A stretch of DNA of 64,000 nucleotides from the NCBI GenBank assembly GCA_013399115.1, contig VXAA01000846.1, positions 377,181 through 441,180 of the forward strand, written 5' to 3'. Both the position numbers and the translations under genes were made by a program. This document shows positions 25,123-35,236 of the stretch, piece by piece. Origin of the DNA: Anseranas semipalmata (Eukaryota > Chordata > Aves > Anseriformes > Anseranatidae). The notes beneath the pieces were generated by a model that saw only the letters and a list, made by a program, of their open reading frames with translations, was not told where the DNA came from and did not search any database. Every line of letters begins with the position of its first letter. The stretch's first letter is position 1.

Positions 25123-25866
25123 TATAGTCAGTTTTTCATATGTTAGAAGCGCTTCATAAGGTAGCTTCTAATAATTACTGTTTATTGCAATTGTTTAGGC
25201 AAAAGTGACAGCACTAGGCACTTAGCAACAGATCAGCCACAGCATGGAGAAGCTGAACATATTTTTTTCCTGGAAGTGGGAGGTTCGACAAAATTAAGGG
25301 AGACAAAGGGCCAACTGCCATAATTTTGCAAATCTTCCAACTGTGCCATAGTGCATACGTTTTGCCTTGGCACGTGCCAGATTCTTCTCATTCTTTCAGT
25401 ACCAAGCAAGACTCTATATGGCAATGGTGACTTTTGTCCTGGAGTCCAAAATATCTTCTGGATATGATGTACCAGAACACTAAAATCAAAAAACATGATG
25501 ACACGAACAGTGGCTTTCATTGCCTCCTTGTAACATTACAATCATCCAGGGGTTGTACTAGGATAACGCACAGATTATGTAGCCCTGAGCATTTTGTTGC
25601 TGGACAAAAACTGAGTTATCCTTTACCATTTACATTTCCATGCAGAGAACCCTCAGACTGGAGCGTAAATGCCTGGAAGAGAGATTCACCAAGCAAGCTT
25701 CATAACAGCCACTGGAGGACATCATCATCCACTTGCAAATATTGCTGTCAAAAAAAAAAGAAAAGAAGCTCTATTTTTCAAATTGCATGCCCTCTACAAA
25801 TTACTGCCTTGTCTGTAATTAGGAACATGCCCTTAAGTATAAATAAAACACACTGTAAAAAAAAAA
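25123..25866 (+). pseudogene. Possible retrocopy of an unidentified transcript
   Basis: Three signs of reverse-transcribed mRNA insertion coincide. An AATAAA at 25842-25847 is followed after ten bases by an A run (25857-25866). The direct repeat AAAGCAGAATTT occurs both at 25111-25122 and at 25864-25875, immediately outside the segment. The repeat includes an A-rich edge typical of LINE-made insertion sites. I do not recognise the parent transcript. The plus frame 25434-25883 (149 codons) runs into the A tract and across the repeat, so it is not a preserved coding region. The inserted part may be mostly untranslated sequence. Retrocopies are uncommon in birds because CR1 does not use poly-A tails, so chance must be considered. 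Confidence 0.3.
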
Positions 25867-26654
25867 GCAGAATTTCACTCTGACATTTGACAGGGGCACT
25901 TTGTGAGATCCTGATTAGGTTTCTTTGTACTTAAACTAAAAAATGAATCAGATCCATGCTGTTGCATACTGACTCACTGTAACAAATTAGCCACTGGGGC
26001 CTGAAGGTTTCCTATCGTAACCAGCTGAATAACGCCATCATATGCTGCATTGCTCCATATGAAAATTAACTGCCTCTTTTCACACCAGTGTAGATTTTCT
26101 ATTTATTTATTTATTTTTACTTTACTCTACCTTAACCCTTCTACACAGAACACCTGTTAATTGCCAGTAAAATTGAATATCACTGACTCAGGACAGATCA
26201 TGTCTCTCTGCACTGTTGTGAAACATGATGGTGCTGAGTGAATGGCTGCTGTTCACAAATATTCTTTTTAAACCTGTTCCAGCATACTGTAAAGTCAGTG
26301 GAAGTCCTTCCTTTGATTTCAGTGAAAGTTGGATGACATTCTTGATTCAAAAATTATGAAAGCAGCTGGAATTTGAGACAAGCCCTCAGATTGAAATCTA
26401 CAGACGTCTGGGATAACTTAAAACTACAATATCTGAGGAAGGGTAACATGGGATTTTTATTGTGTAGTATTTCCCCTAGGAACTTATAGTGAATTATTGA
26501 AATAAGACATATGGTTTTGAACAGCTTTACATTCAACATTTCATATTCTGAATGTTTCCGGGTCTCAAATAAAATAATGTGACATTAAACAGACATGATG
26601 CTTTTACTGGAGGGTCTTACAATGCTTTAGAAACAATAATTAAGCTTGCAATGT

Positions 26655-26800
26655 ATTTAAGTGCTGCTACAGATGGTCACTAAGGCACAAAGGCATTTTG
26701 AAGGTCATTCAATAAATCAGTGACAGCAACAGAACCAAACCCCAGGAGCCTCTCTTGCCCCACTGTTCAAAACACTGCAGCCAAATGTAGGACCAGCACA
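26655..26800 (+). mobile_element. MIR-like SINE relic
   Basis: The order of words follows the central and 3' parts of MIR-type SINEs: CACTAAGGCACAAAGGCATT, then GAAGGTCATTCAATAAATCA, GTGACAGCAACAGAACC and AACCCCAGGAGCCTC. MIRs are tRNA-derived SINEs mobilised long ago by L2 LINEs. The copy is highly diverged and both ends are uncertain. Confidence 0.55.
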
Positions 26801-27064
26801 CGTCTCTGCTCAGTGATCTCACTATTCCATGCTTTTTTTTTCTTGCAGTTTTTTTTTTTTGTGAGTGTTGGGTGTTTGGTTATACATAGCAGGCAGGCTA
26901 ATATGCTGATGTAAATTGACCAGGTTTGATTGACTTCTGTGCACTATATCATGTGCAAGAGCAGCATTTGCATTTAGCTTTGATATAAAGTGATGTGAAA
27001 TATGACAGTTTGATGCAGTTGGCTGCAGTCATCCTCAGGCCCTGCAGGTCTAATTTAAAAGACA

Positions 27065-27121
27065 TTGTCACTGACTTCATTGGAGCTATGACAGTTGAAA
27101 CCAGCTGAGGATCTGACCCAG
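27065..27121 (+). repeat. Ancient sauropsid interspersed repeat fragment
   Basis: TGTCACTGACTTCATTGGAG followed by TTGAAACCAGCTGAGGATCT matches phrasing I associate with an old repeat scattered in bird and reptile genomes. I cannot name the family. Weaker fragments of the same style occur near 26290-26330 and 48715-48785 (CCACTGAAGTCGG, TCAGGATTTCATCTGGGCC). Confidence 0.35.
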
Positions 27122-27467
27122 AAATCTCATAACACCTTTGAAAATAGAGAAGAACCTAGAAGTTCATGTAACAGGAATGACTGATATATCACATATTTGG
27201 GCACTTTTTGCATTCAACAGGCAGTTTAACTGTTGAACTGCAGTGAAGGATTTGGTATGCAAATACACAGGATTGCTTCTTTATTCAGATGTAAATACAC
27301 AAACAACACAAACTGAGAATCAGGGACTTCAAAGACGCCAGGAGTAAATGACTATTTGGTATGACATGTTTCTTTTTGCACACTGAAGGAACTCTGGAAC
27401 CATTTTCACAATGCCCTGCTATGAGGCAATTTTCATCATCCATAATAAATGTTTAGTTTAAATCATT

Positions 27468-27590
27468 AGACAACATTTAGAGGGGGGGAAACAGAGGCTG
27501 AGAGCTGATGATGATCTTCCCTCTGGCTACAAGCAGGTCAGCAGTGGAGCAGGGTTCAGACTTCAGCATTCCTCAAATCCCCTTCCTGTG
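27468..27590 (+). mobile_element. MIR-like SINE relic
   Basis: GAAACAGAGGCTGAGAG is followed by GCAGGTCAGCAGTGGAGCAG and GGTTCAGAC. This matches the MIR core order: 'gaaactgaggc', then 'aagtcagtggcagagc', then 'gattcgaacc'. It is heavily mutated and the boundaries are approximate. Confidence 0.55.
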
Positions 27591-28324
27591 TTCGCCCTTC
27601 CAGAGTTGAGTATCCTAATTTGGAGACATCCATTTAGTGACATACCATCAAAACAAGTCATCATTTTTCAGGGAGAGATAATGGGACTGGAATTTACAAC
27701 TACCAGAACCTTTGCCATGTTTGATCATCAACATAAAACTCCTACAGCCAGATTTCCTCAAACTTGGAACTTTTCCACTACGTATAATTGCACAGCCCAG
27801 TAAGTCACAATTTCCTAGGTCAGCTCATCTGAGACACTGACTAAACCCTCATTCACCTTCCATTTACAAAGAAGAAAGGGAATGTCTTTCTGAATTTATT
27901 ATAATCATTACTCAGACATATATGCTTGCCTTTAAACTCAAACCAAAAACATTTAAAATTGCTTTTAAAAAGAGAAAGACTATGGAAAAATTATGGCCTT
28001 TCACATTCATTTAAAAGCTATAAAAATACCTTTTTTTCTGACTTATGACCAATAAACAATATTTGGTCATATTCTGAAGGGCAAGAGAGATTGTCTGGAC
28101 AGTAACCAAAATGTTATCTCATTCTCTGACTACTTTAAAATATTAATTAGGGTGAACCTAAGCTTGTAAAATGGAATAATTATTTTAGCACTTTTATCAT
28201 AACTTATAACATGGGAATTGCATGCTAATGAGCAAGAAATAACATCAGTGCTATAAAGTACCTGAGGACAACTACAGTAACTTGAAACAGACTCAATTCA
28301 ATGAAGAATTATAAGACGAACCAG

Positions 28325-28345
28325 AAAAAAAAAAAAAAAAAAAAA
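28325..28345. repeat. Poly-A tract (21 A)
   Basis: Uninterrupted A run followed by CACACAGAAGG. There is no polyadenylation signal close upstream. Confidence 0.92.
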
Positions 28346-29395
28346 CACACAGAAGGCATGTGATGGTTATATAAAAAAAATGTTCCCTTCTCAAAGATTT
28401 GTATTCTATTAAAGTCATCGTTATGTTCTTAACACCTCATTCAGAGAAAACAGTGTGAGTTCTTCCACTCTGAAGCCCCTTGACCTTGTTATGCTAGGAA
28501 ATTGTTTCGTATTAGAAAACCCATAAACATCTTTTAACTAATTTGCTGCTAAGTGCATCTGGGCTTCTAGTGTAGACAGCTGTAAGGCAGCAAACTCCAG
28601 TTAAATCTGGGAATACATGTAGGGTTAACCATGAAGAAGTTGTTCACTGGAATGGGATTATACTTATGCTTATTACCATTTTACTTGAAATATACTGCCA
28701 CATTTGTAGACAGGTATGTTTTCCCAGGAAAGACATTTTCTGAAACCAAATGTCACTTTTAATTCTCCCTTTTCATTCAGGTTGTTGATTCTATATGCTG
28801 TGGAAAAAGAATTCTTGCAGAAATTTTAGCAAGCGCCCAGCACCCATGTAAACATTTATCCTCCTACAAGGGCTGACACTGTTTTTTTTACAAACATTTC
28901 CATCTCTTTTATTTTCTTTGGTGCTAGGTTATTCAGTCCCATTCAATCTTTCCCATTTTCTCTGACGCTGCAGTCGCTTTTTTTGTAGTCGGCAGTTTCA
29001 TTTGATTTGTGGGGGCAATGCTGTTAATGTTTGGGGTATCATTCTTTGGTTTAGATTTCACAAAATATAAGCTGAACTAGGCTTATTTTATTGTCTCTGT
29101 AACAGAATTTCACTCAGTCTTAAAGGGCACAACATGCTGAAGCACCAGAGCTGCATTAACAAACCCTATCTGGAGACTTGGTCTCTAAGAATTTTGGTTA
29201 AAAAAAACAGTTAATCTATTTGAATAACTGAGATATGTTCTCTGGTTAAATCTCAGGAACTGAATGGAGAGGCTCAGCAAGGATTCTGCATATGTTTAGG
29301 AATGCATTAGTGTGGTAGGAATGAAAGGTTTGAAGATATTTTGTTATTTGTAAAAAATAAGTCCTTCTGCAAAATGACAATTCCTTTAAAAGTCA

Positions 29396-29398
<3 letters not shown>

Positions 29399-29449
<51 letters not shown>
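29399..29449. repeat. Very long poly-T tract (51 T)
   Basis: The longest homopolymer in the window, uninterrupted. There is no reverse AATAAA and no recognised element on either side. True length may differ because such tracts are hard to sequence. Confidence 0.93.
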
Positions 29450-29452
<3 letters not shown>

Positions 29453-29850
29453 AGTTTCTCAAGTTAAACTGCTGAGTTGGGACTATTTGGCAGATATAAA
29501 TGGCTTTTCAAAACCAAGAACAATTGAGAAAAATCATGAACACAGAGAACTGATGGAAGCTTTTAAATAATAATTGGTCTAGGTATAATGTCAGATCCAC
29601 ACTTGTTTGCTTGAAGGTTAGTCAAACAAAGAAGTAATAAATGATGACTACTCCATAACTATAATGTGAATCATGACCAACTGTGTGTTTGAAGAACCTC
29701 ATTATGTACAATTTTATACTGGGAATTTTTCACTATGTCATGATAAATGTGATGCTTATTTGCCTTCCCTGCTGCCTTTGATCTATATTGACTTCACTTC
29801 ACTGGAAGTAAATTTGCATCTAGCACATGGATAATAATGAATGGTCGTCA

Positions 29851-29886
29851 AACCTTAATTATCACCTGAACCTTAATCATCATCTG
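29851..29886. repeat. 18-bp tandem duplication
   Basis: AACCTTAATTATCACCTG is followed directly by AACCTTAATCATCATCTG, with two mismatches. TAAT-type homeodomain core words are in both copies. Confidence 0.85.
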
Positions 29887-30815
29887 TTTATAATAAATAC
29901 TTTGGGACAAAGCTGTGCCTATAGTTCAGAGTGTGCCCATATTTCAATCTCAAGACTTGGCTTGGATTAACAAGCAGTGATATCTACTGCTTAGGAAGTC
30001 ACTGAGCCAAGTGAGTGGTAAACCATTTTAAAGCAAGACTGAGCAAAAAGAAAAGGGAGGAGAAGGGAGGGAAGTTGATATTTCACTATTTAGTAAAGAG
30101 AGAGGAAGAGACCCTGGTGTTGAGAAGAGTCATTTAGAAGTGATTCATGAGCTCCTGGAGGTCTTTGCCTATTGTTCCAAAGCCTAGAAGAAAATTCTGG
30201 GCAATAAAGCAAGAAAATGCTTAGAAGTGTTTTACTGCTCTAAGCAAAAGTAATGAATGACTGTTTTGGAAATGGTATAACTTACTTGATCCTAGTGAAG
30301 AAATGACAGAAAATGAACACTTCCCGAAAATGTGTGTCAAAAAGGCCAACTGGTACAGGAGCAGGTTCAGACTCAGAAGCTAGGCTCTATGTCCTCTAAT
30401 TGTCAATATCCATCTATTTATGTCCAAGGTAGCTGCTTATACTTAGTCAGATGGATCTGATCGAAGGTACTGAATGCATGTGAGCCAAGTTTGTGAAGCC
30501 TAAACACAGCATCCAGTCAAATGCCCAGAGGCAAGGGGAACCCCACCAGCGCTGGAACAGTATAGACTGTCCATTTGAAATGTCTCAGTGCTGATAAGAG
30601 AGGAAAATAATTCATCTGTTAATTAAAATGAATAGGAAGTGGCTAATCCCTCTGCACTACTTTGCAAACCCACACATACCTTTCCTCCCACCATTAAATA
30701 ATTTTATAAATCTATGTGCCATTTTCCTTTTTTTTTTTAATCCAGAGAGACTAGATTTTTTGATCTAGTCATATCCTGGCAGATGTGTGATTCATGATCA
30801 GTGTATTTCATAACG

Positions 30816-30855
30816 CTTCTGTGAGGTATTCTGAAATACTTCTGTGAGGTATTCA
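30816..30855. repeat. 23-bp tandem duplication
   Basis: CTTCTGTGAGGTATTCTGAA starts at 30816. CTTCTGTGAGGTATTCAG starts again at 30839, giving a period of 23 and almost two copies. Confidence 0.85.
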
Positions 30856-30913
30856 GTTTAGGCTCTACATTTCTCTCTTCCTCCTTCACAAAAGAGAAAG
30901 AAAATCTATCCTG

Positions 30914-30968
30914 CTTCACCACAAGTCCCATGATCTCAGCTGCACCACAAGACTCATGATCATGAGTC
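30914..30968. repeat. 26-bp imperfect duplication ending in an 18-bp palindrome
   Basis: TTCACCACAAGTCCCATGAT and TGCACCACAAGACTCATGAT lie one period of 26 apart. The second copy runs into GACTCATGATCATGAGTC (30951-30968), a perfect palindrome. The palindrome's right edge contains the AP-1-type word TGAGTCA (30963-30969). Confidence 0.8.
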
Positions 30969-31489
30969 AGGCTATATCAGCTGTAATCACCTCTCCAGGA
31001 TAGGAACAAATGAAGGTTTAGCCCTTTCTAGTTCGCCACCCATCCAGGTCCTGGGTGGGGAGGAACGAGCATTAGGTGTGGGGGTAAGGCTCTTCTCCAA
31101 CTCTGCACCTGCCTGTATTCTCAACCCATGAGTTCTATAAAATGAGCACTTCATACTTCTGTACTAAAATCCTTTGAGAAACACAAGCAAACACTGTTAA
31201 TGTCAATGCTCTAAGGAAAAAGCATTTTTTCTCATAGGAATATCAGTCTCATTTGCAGCCCTTTCCCAGCGAACCATCAAAAGTAGGTGCTTCACATAAC
31301 ACAGAAGAAACATCATAATCCCTGTCAGACATACCTAGAGTCATGACAGATAAAGATTGCTACGAACCTGTGGCATGAAGCTTATTAAATCTTTCAGAAT
31401 TTATATTATCATTAACTACTATAAATGGGGATATTCTTGGGAATTATATAAACATCCAGCTACCTCTTCGTCTTGCTAAGTCTTCAGCC

Positions 31490-31765
31490 TTAACAGCATC
31501 CTTTGCAAGAAGTTTTAATATTTACCTGCTCTGTTCAACAATATATTTCTTTTTATCTATTTTGAATTTACCACCTTCTAAATTCATAAAAGTCCCCATA
31601 TTCTTGTGTTATGAGACAGGGAGAACAGATGCTCCTGATCTACCTCTTCTATACTGTTTATTATTTTGCATATTTTTATCACATTCTCTTATTCATCTTT
31701 TTTCTCCCAGTGTTTTCAATTTCTCTTATATGAGTTTTTCCACTGCTCTATTCATTGTATACCTG
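31490..31765 (-). mobile_element. Ancient CR1-type LINE fragment
   Basis: Minus-strand fragment of an old CR1 family shared by birds and other reptiles. In plus orientation it reads TTTTGAATTTACCACCTTCT, then GAGACAGGGAGAACAGATGC, CTCCTGATCTACCTCTTCTA and TTTTTATCACATTCTCTTAT, in the order I recall for these elements. The antisense 109-codon frame at 31562-31891 is a by-product. Ends are approximate. Confidence 0.65.
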
Positions 31766-32675
31766 AAGATGAAAAATGAAATAATTTTAAAATACTTAAA
31801 TCAGATAAAATGGCTGAAGCTTACACACACACACGCACACACACACAAAAGAGATAAAGTTAAAAAGAAAAAAAAAAAAAAACAACTGTAGTGAGACCAA
31901 GGAGATCAGACATTAACAAAATATGTTATTTGAGAAAGGCCCCAGTAAAGAAAGTGAGTAGGCTAAAAATGAATATTATTTTTATTATATATATACATAT
32001 AAATATAAACATACAAAACCACTTACATACACAGACCTAAATATATGAATGTATATAAGCACATACAATATATTTGACTAAGCTGGGGGAATTATGAGTC
32101 CTAGGTGAATGAAACAGTTAAGTCAGCATTGTGACTACAAATACTTACCAGTTCATGCTACACCTCAAAGTGTTCCAGAAACTGAAATTGATTTGCCATA
32201 TTATTTAACTAGAATGGACATTAATATGATAGAAGTCTATTTAAAATAAAATGTTCATGGTATCACAGAGCAAACAACACGGTGCCTATAAGTCTGTTCT
32301 GTTACCAAGGAAATTAAGGATGGGTCTTATACCAGCTGATGAACTTAGCCCTGCAAATATACACAAATAACTAATTTCACTCAAATGCATTTATTTTGGC
32401 CATGTTAGTTTTCTCATCTTTAGTCTGGGTCCCTGCTTCATTTGATTTATTACAATCATTTCCCTCTTAAATCACAGCCTGAGACACCTTTCTGAGCTGA
32501 AATAGATAAATATTCTAGTTTCCTACAAGTAATGCCATATATTTATCTATTTTCCTACTCTGGAGTTGTTCTTCTACATTATAAATGCCAGTGAATGCAC
32601 CATATTTGATCAGTAAAACTGTAATTCAGTCCAGAACCCCAGCTTCCATATGAACCATGGATTATAACATGGTTT
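31766..32675. other. Non-coding AT-rich DNA, no gene recognised
   Basis: Holds a CA microsatellite at 31823-31847, an A tract near 31867-31882 and TA/ATA-rich sequence near 31978-32060. I see nothing else recognisable. Confidence 0.7.
31823..31847. repeat. (CA)n microsatellite
   Basis: About twelve CA units with one CG interruption. Confidence 0.92.
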
Positions 32676-34120
32676 ACAGAAGAGTACAAGGATGATGTCC
32701 GGATGTGCAGGGATGGGATCAGGAAAGCCAAGGCACAGATGGAACTGAGCTTGGCAAGGGATGCGAAGAATAACAGGAAGGGATTCTATAGGTATATTGG
32801 ACAGAAAAGAAAGGCCAAGGAGAGAGTACCACCTCTGATAAACGAGAAGGGAGAACTGGCAATGACAGACATGGAAAAGGCTGAGGTACTCAGCAACTTC
32901 TTTGCCTCAGTCTTCACTGGCAGTCAGGCTTCTCTTGAGTCCCTGAAACTCTAGGTGGGGGGTAAAGGAGCGGAGTCCCTCCCACAGTGAGCGAAAAGCA
33001 GGTTGGAGACCACCTGATGAACCTGAACAGGTAGAAGTCTATGTGGCCTGATGACATGCATCCCGGGGTCCTGAGCGAACTGGCTTATGGAGTTGCCAAG
33101 CCACTCTCCATCATATTTGAAAAGTCATGGCAGTCAGGTGAAGTCCCTGGTGACTAGAAGAAGGGAAACATCACTCCCATTTCTAAAAAGGGTAGAAAGG
33201 AAGACCCGGAGAACTAAGAGTAGTGAGCTTCACCTCTGTGCCTGGGAAGATCATGGAACAGATCCTCCTGGAAACAATGTTAAGGCACATGCAGGACAAG
33301 CTTGAGAAGTGGGCCCATGTGAACTGAATGAGGTTCACCAAGTCTAAGTGCAAGGTGCTGCACCTGGGTCGGGGCAATCCCAGGCATGAGTACAGACTGG
33401 AAGAAGAACTCATTGAGAGCAGCCCTGCAGAGAAGGACTTGGGGGTTCTGGTGGATGAAAAGCTCAGCATGAGCCAGCAGTGTGCGCTTGCAGCCCAGAA
33501 GGCCAACTGCATCCTGGGCTGCATCAACAGAGGCATGGCCAGCAGGTCAAGGGAGGTGATTGTCCCCCTCTGCTCTGCCCTCGTGAGGCCACACCTGGCC
33601 TGGAGTGCTGCATCCAGGTCTGGGGCCCCCAGCACAACAAAGATGTAGATCTGTTAAAGCAGGTCCAGAGGAGGGCCATGAAGATGATCAGAGGGCTGGA
33701 GCACCTCTCCTATGAAGAAAGACTGAGAAAGCTGGGGACGCTCAGCCTGGAGAAGAGAAGGCTCTGGGAAGACCTCATTGTGGCCTTTCAGTACTTAAAG
33801 GGGGCTTATAGAAAAGATGGAGAGCAACTTTTTACATGGGTAGAGTGATAGGACAAAGGGGAATGGTTTTAAGCTAAAAGAGGATAGAGTTAGATTAGCT
33901 ATTAGGAAGAAATTCTTTACTCTGAGGGTGGTGAGGCACTGGCACAGGCTGCCCGGAGAAGCTGTGGATGCCCCATCCCTGGAGGTGTTCAAGACCAGGT
34001 TGGATGAGGCCCTGGGCAACCTGATCTAGAGAGTGGCATCCCTGCGCATGGCAGGGGGGGTTGGAAACAGATGATCTTTAAGGTCCCTTCCAACCCCAGC
34101 CATTCTATGGTTCTATGATT
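32676..34120 (+). mobile_element. CR1 LINE, reverse-transcriptase core deleted
   Basis: Plus-strand CR1. The frame 32703-32954 gives the segment before the reverse-transcriptase domain (KAKAQMELSLARD, GFYRYIGQKRKAK, FFASVFTGSQAS). Next come broken sequences equivalent to the N-terminal part of that domain, up to about 33300 ([19 protein letters not shown] in another frame). The element then jumps to LEKWAHVN and [17 protein letters not shown] (33328 onward), which lie after the catalytic core, so the FADD region is absent. A further frameshift lies near 33590-33610: frame 33328-33648 hands over to frame 33480-33848 ([25 protein letters not shown]). The 3' end carries ATTCTATGGTTCTATGATT. It is a different, younger-looking subfamily from the copy at 11471 and is inactive. 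Confidence 0.93.
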
Positions 34121-34659
34121 AATGTCTTAAATCACCAGTAGCTTCCAACCTGTCTATATTTGACCAACACACACAGAAAATATGATAGCAAAAATATAAC
34201 AAGCATTTGCCAAAACTTTTTACGAACATGCCCAGTTTATTTTACACTTCAAATAGATAAAAGCAAAACCAGGAGTGAGAAACATAATCTCACACGAATT
34301 AATCTCAGCTTCAATTACCAATCAGCAATACACTTGATGTCAGAGCATCCACCATGTTGTACCAAGTTCTCATTTGCTGAAGCAGAAATGAGTTGGGGAA
34401 CTGCAGTGAGTGCCCAGCCTGGCACTGATCGTGACGTCTCCACACAGACCTGGGAGATCTCAGGAGGAACAAAGCTTCCATAAAGAAGACAAGGGAAGAC
34501 CAAGTTTTCATTTATTCACCATCTTGTCTAAACTAAAGGACAGGTCAATGGCTTCTGCTCACTTCTGAGTCTTTTTGTACCCTTGACCATGAGTACTCTT
34601 GTAGTCTGCTGAAGTCAGAGCATCATTTCCCAGAGAAGGAAAAATCTTTTATCTCCTGC
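34121..34659. other. Non-coding DNA between a CR1 and an LTR
   Basis: Nothing recognised. Open frames of about 60-107 codons on both strands resemble no known protein. Confidence 0.65.
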
Positions 34660-35236
34660 TGTCCTGGTTTGGCTGGGATAGAGTTAATTTTCCTCCCAGT
34701 AGCTGGTGTGGTGCTGTGTTTTGGATTTAGGAGATAAATAATGCTGATAACACACTGATGTTTTAGTTGTTGCAGAGCAGTGCTCACAGAGAGCCAAGGA
34801 CTTTTCAGTTTCTCATCATGCTGCCCTGGGCAGCGAGGGGGCTGAGAGTGCACCAGGAGCTGGGAGGGGACAGAACCAGGACAGCTGACCCAGACTGGCC
34901 AAAGGGGCCAGTTTGATATTCTATACCATATGACATCATGCTGAACAATTAATATGGGGTGGCTGGCCGGGCTGGGGGGACTGCTGCTCAGGGATGGGCT
35001 GGGCATCAGTCAGCAAGTGGTGAGCAATCTCATTGTGCATCACTTGCTTTATGTATTCTTTTATCACTATTATTATTATTTTCCCTTCCTTTTCCATCCT
35101 ATTAAACTGTCTTTATCTCAACCCATGAGTTTTTACTTTTTTTTTTTTTTTCTGATTCTCTCCCCCATCCTTCTGGGGGAGGGATGTGCGTGTGAATAGC
35201 TGTGTGGTGCTTAGCTGCCTGCCAGGTTAAACAACA
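34660..35236 (+). mobile_element. Solo LTR of an endogenous retrovirus (bird ERVL-like type)
   Basis: The segment starts TGTCCTGGTTTGGCTGGGAT and ends GGTTAAACAACA, giving TG...CA ends. Internal landmarks shared with the copy at 60410 include GTGTTTTGGATTTAGGA, ACACTGATGTTTTAGTTGTT, GGGAGGGGACAGAACCAGGA and GGTGAGCAAT. The polyadenylation signal ATTAAA is at 35101-35106 and is followed by AACCCATGAG. Neighbouring five bases are CCTGC on the left and CCTTC on the right, four of five matching, as expected for a decayed 5-bp target-site duplication. No gag, pol or env sequence lies beside it, so it is a solo LTR left by recombination between two LTRs. The orientation is plus, given by the ends and the poly-A signal. 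The exact family name is uncertain. Confidence 0.88.

Larger units (their letters stand above)
24061..31489. other. Non-coding AT-rich DNA, no gene recognised
   Basis: No exon of a known gene is seen. Contents are listed separately: a possible retrocopy (25123-25866), two MIR-like relics, one ancient sauropsid repeat fragment, homopolymer tracts and small tandem duplications. A 43-codon frame at 28631-28762 begins like a secretory signal peptide and is discussed as a finding. Confidence 0.6.

Noticed and set aside
25434..25883. 149-codon plus frame as a gene
   Set aside because: It runs through two A tracts into the flanking repeat, has no recognisable domain and looks like chance within a possible retrocopy.
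33183..33635. 150-codon minus-strand open frame
   Set aside because: It is the antisense of CR1 ORF2. The real coding sense is plus.
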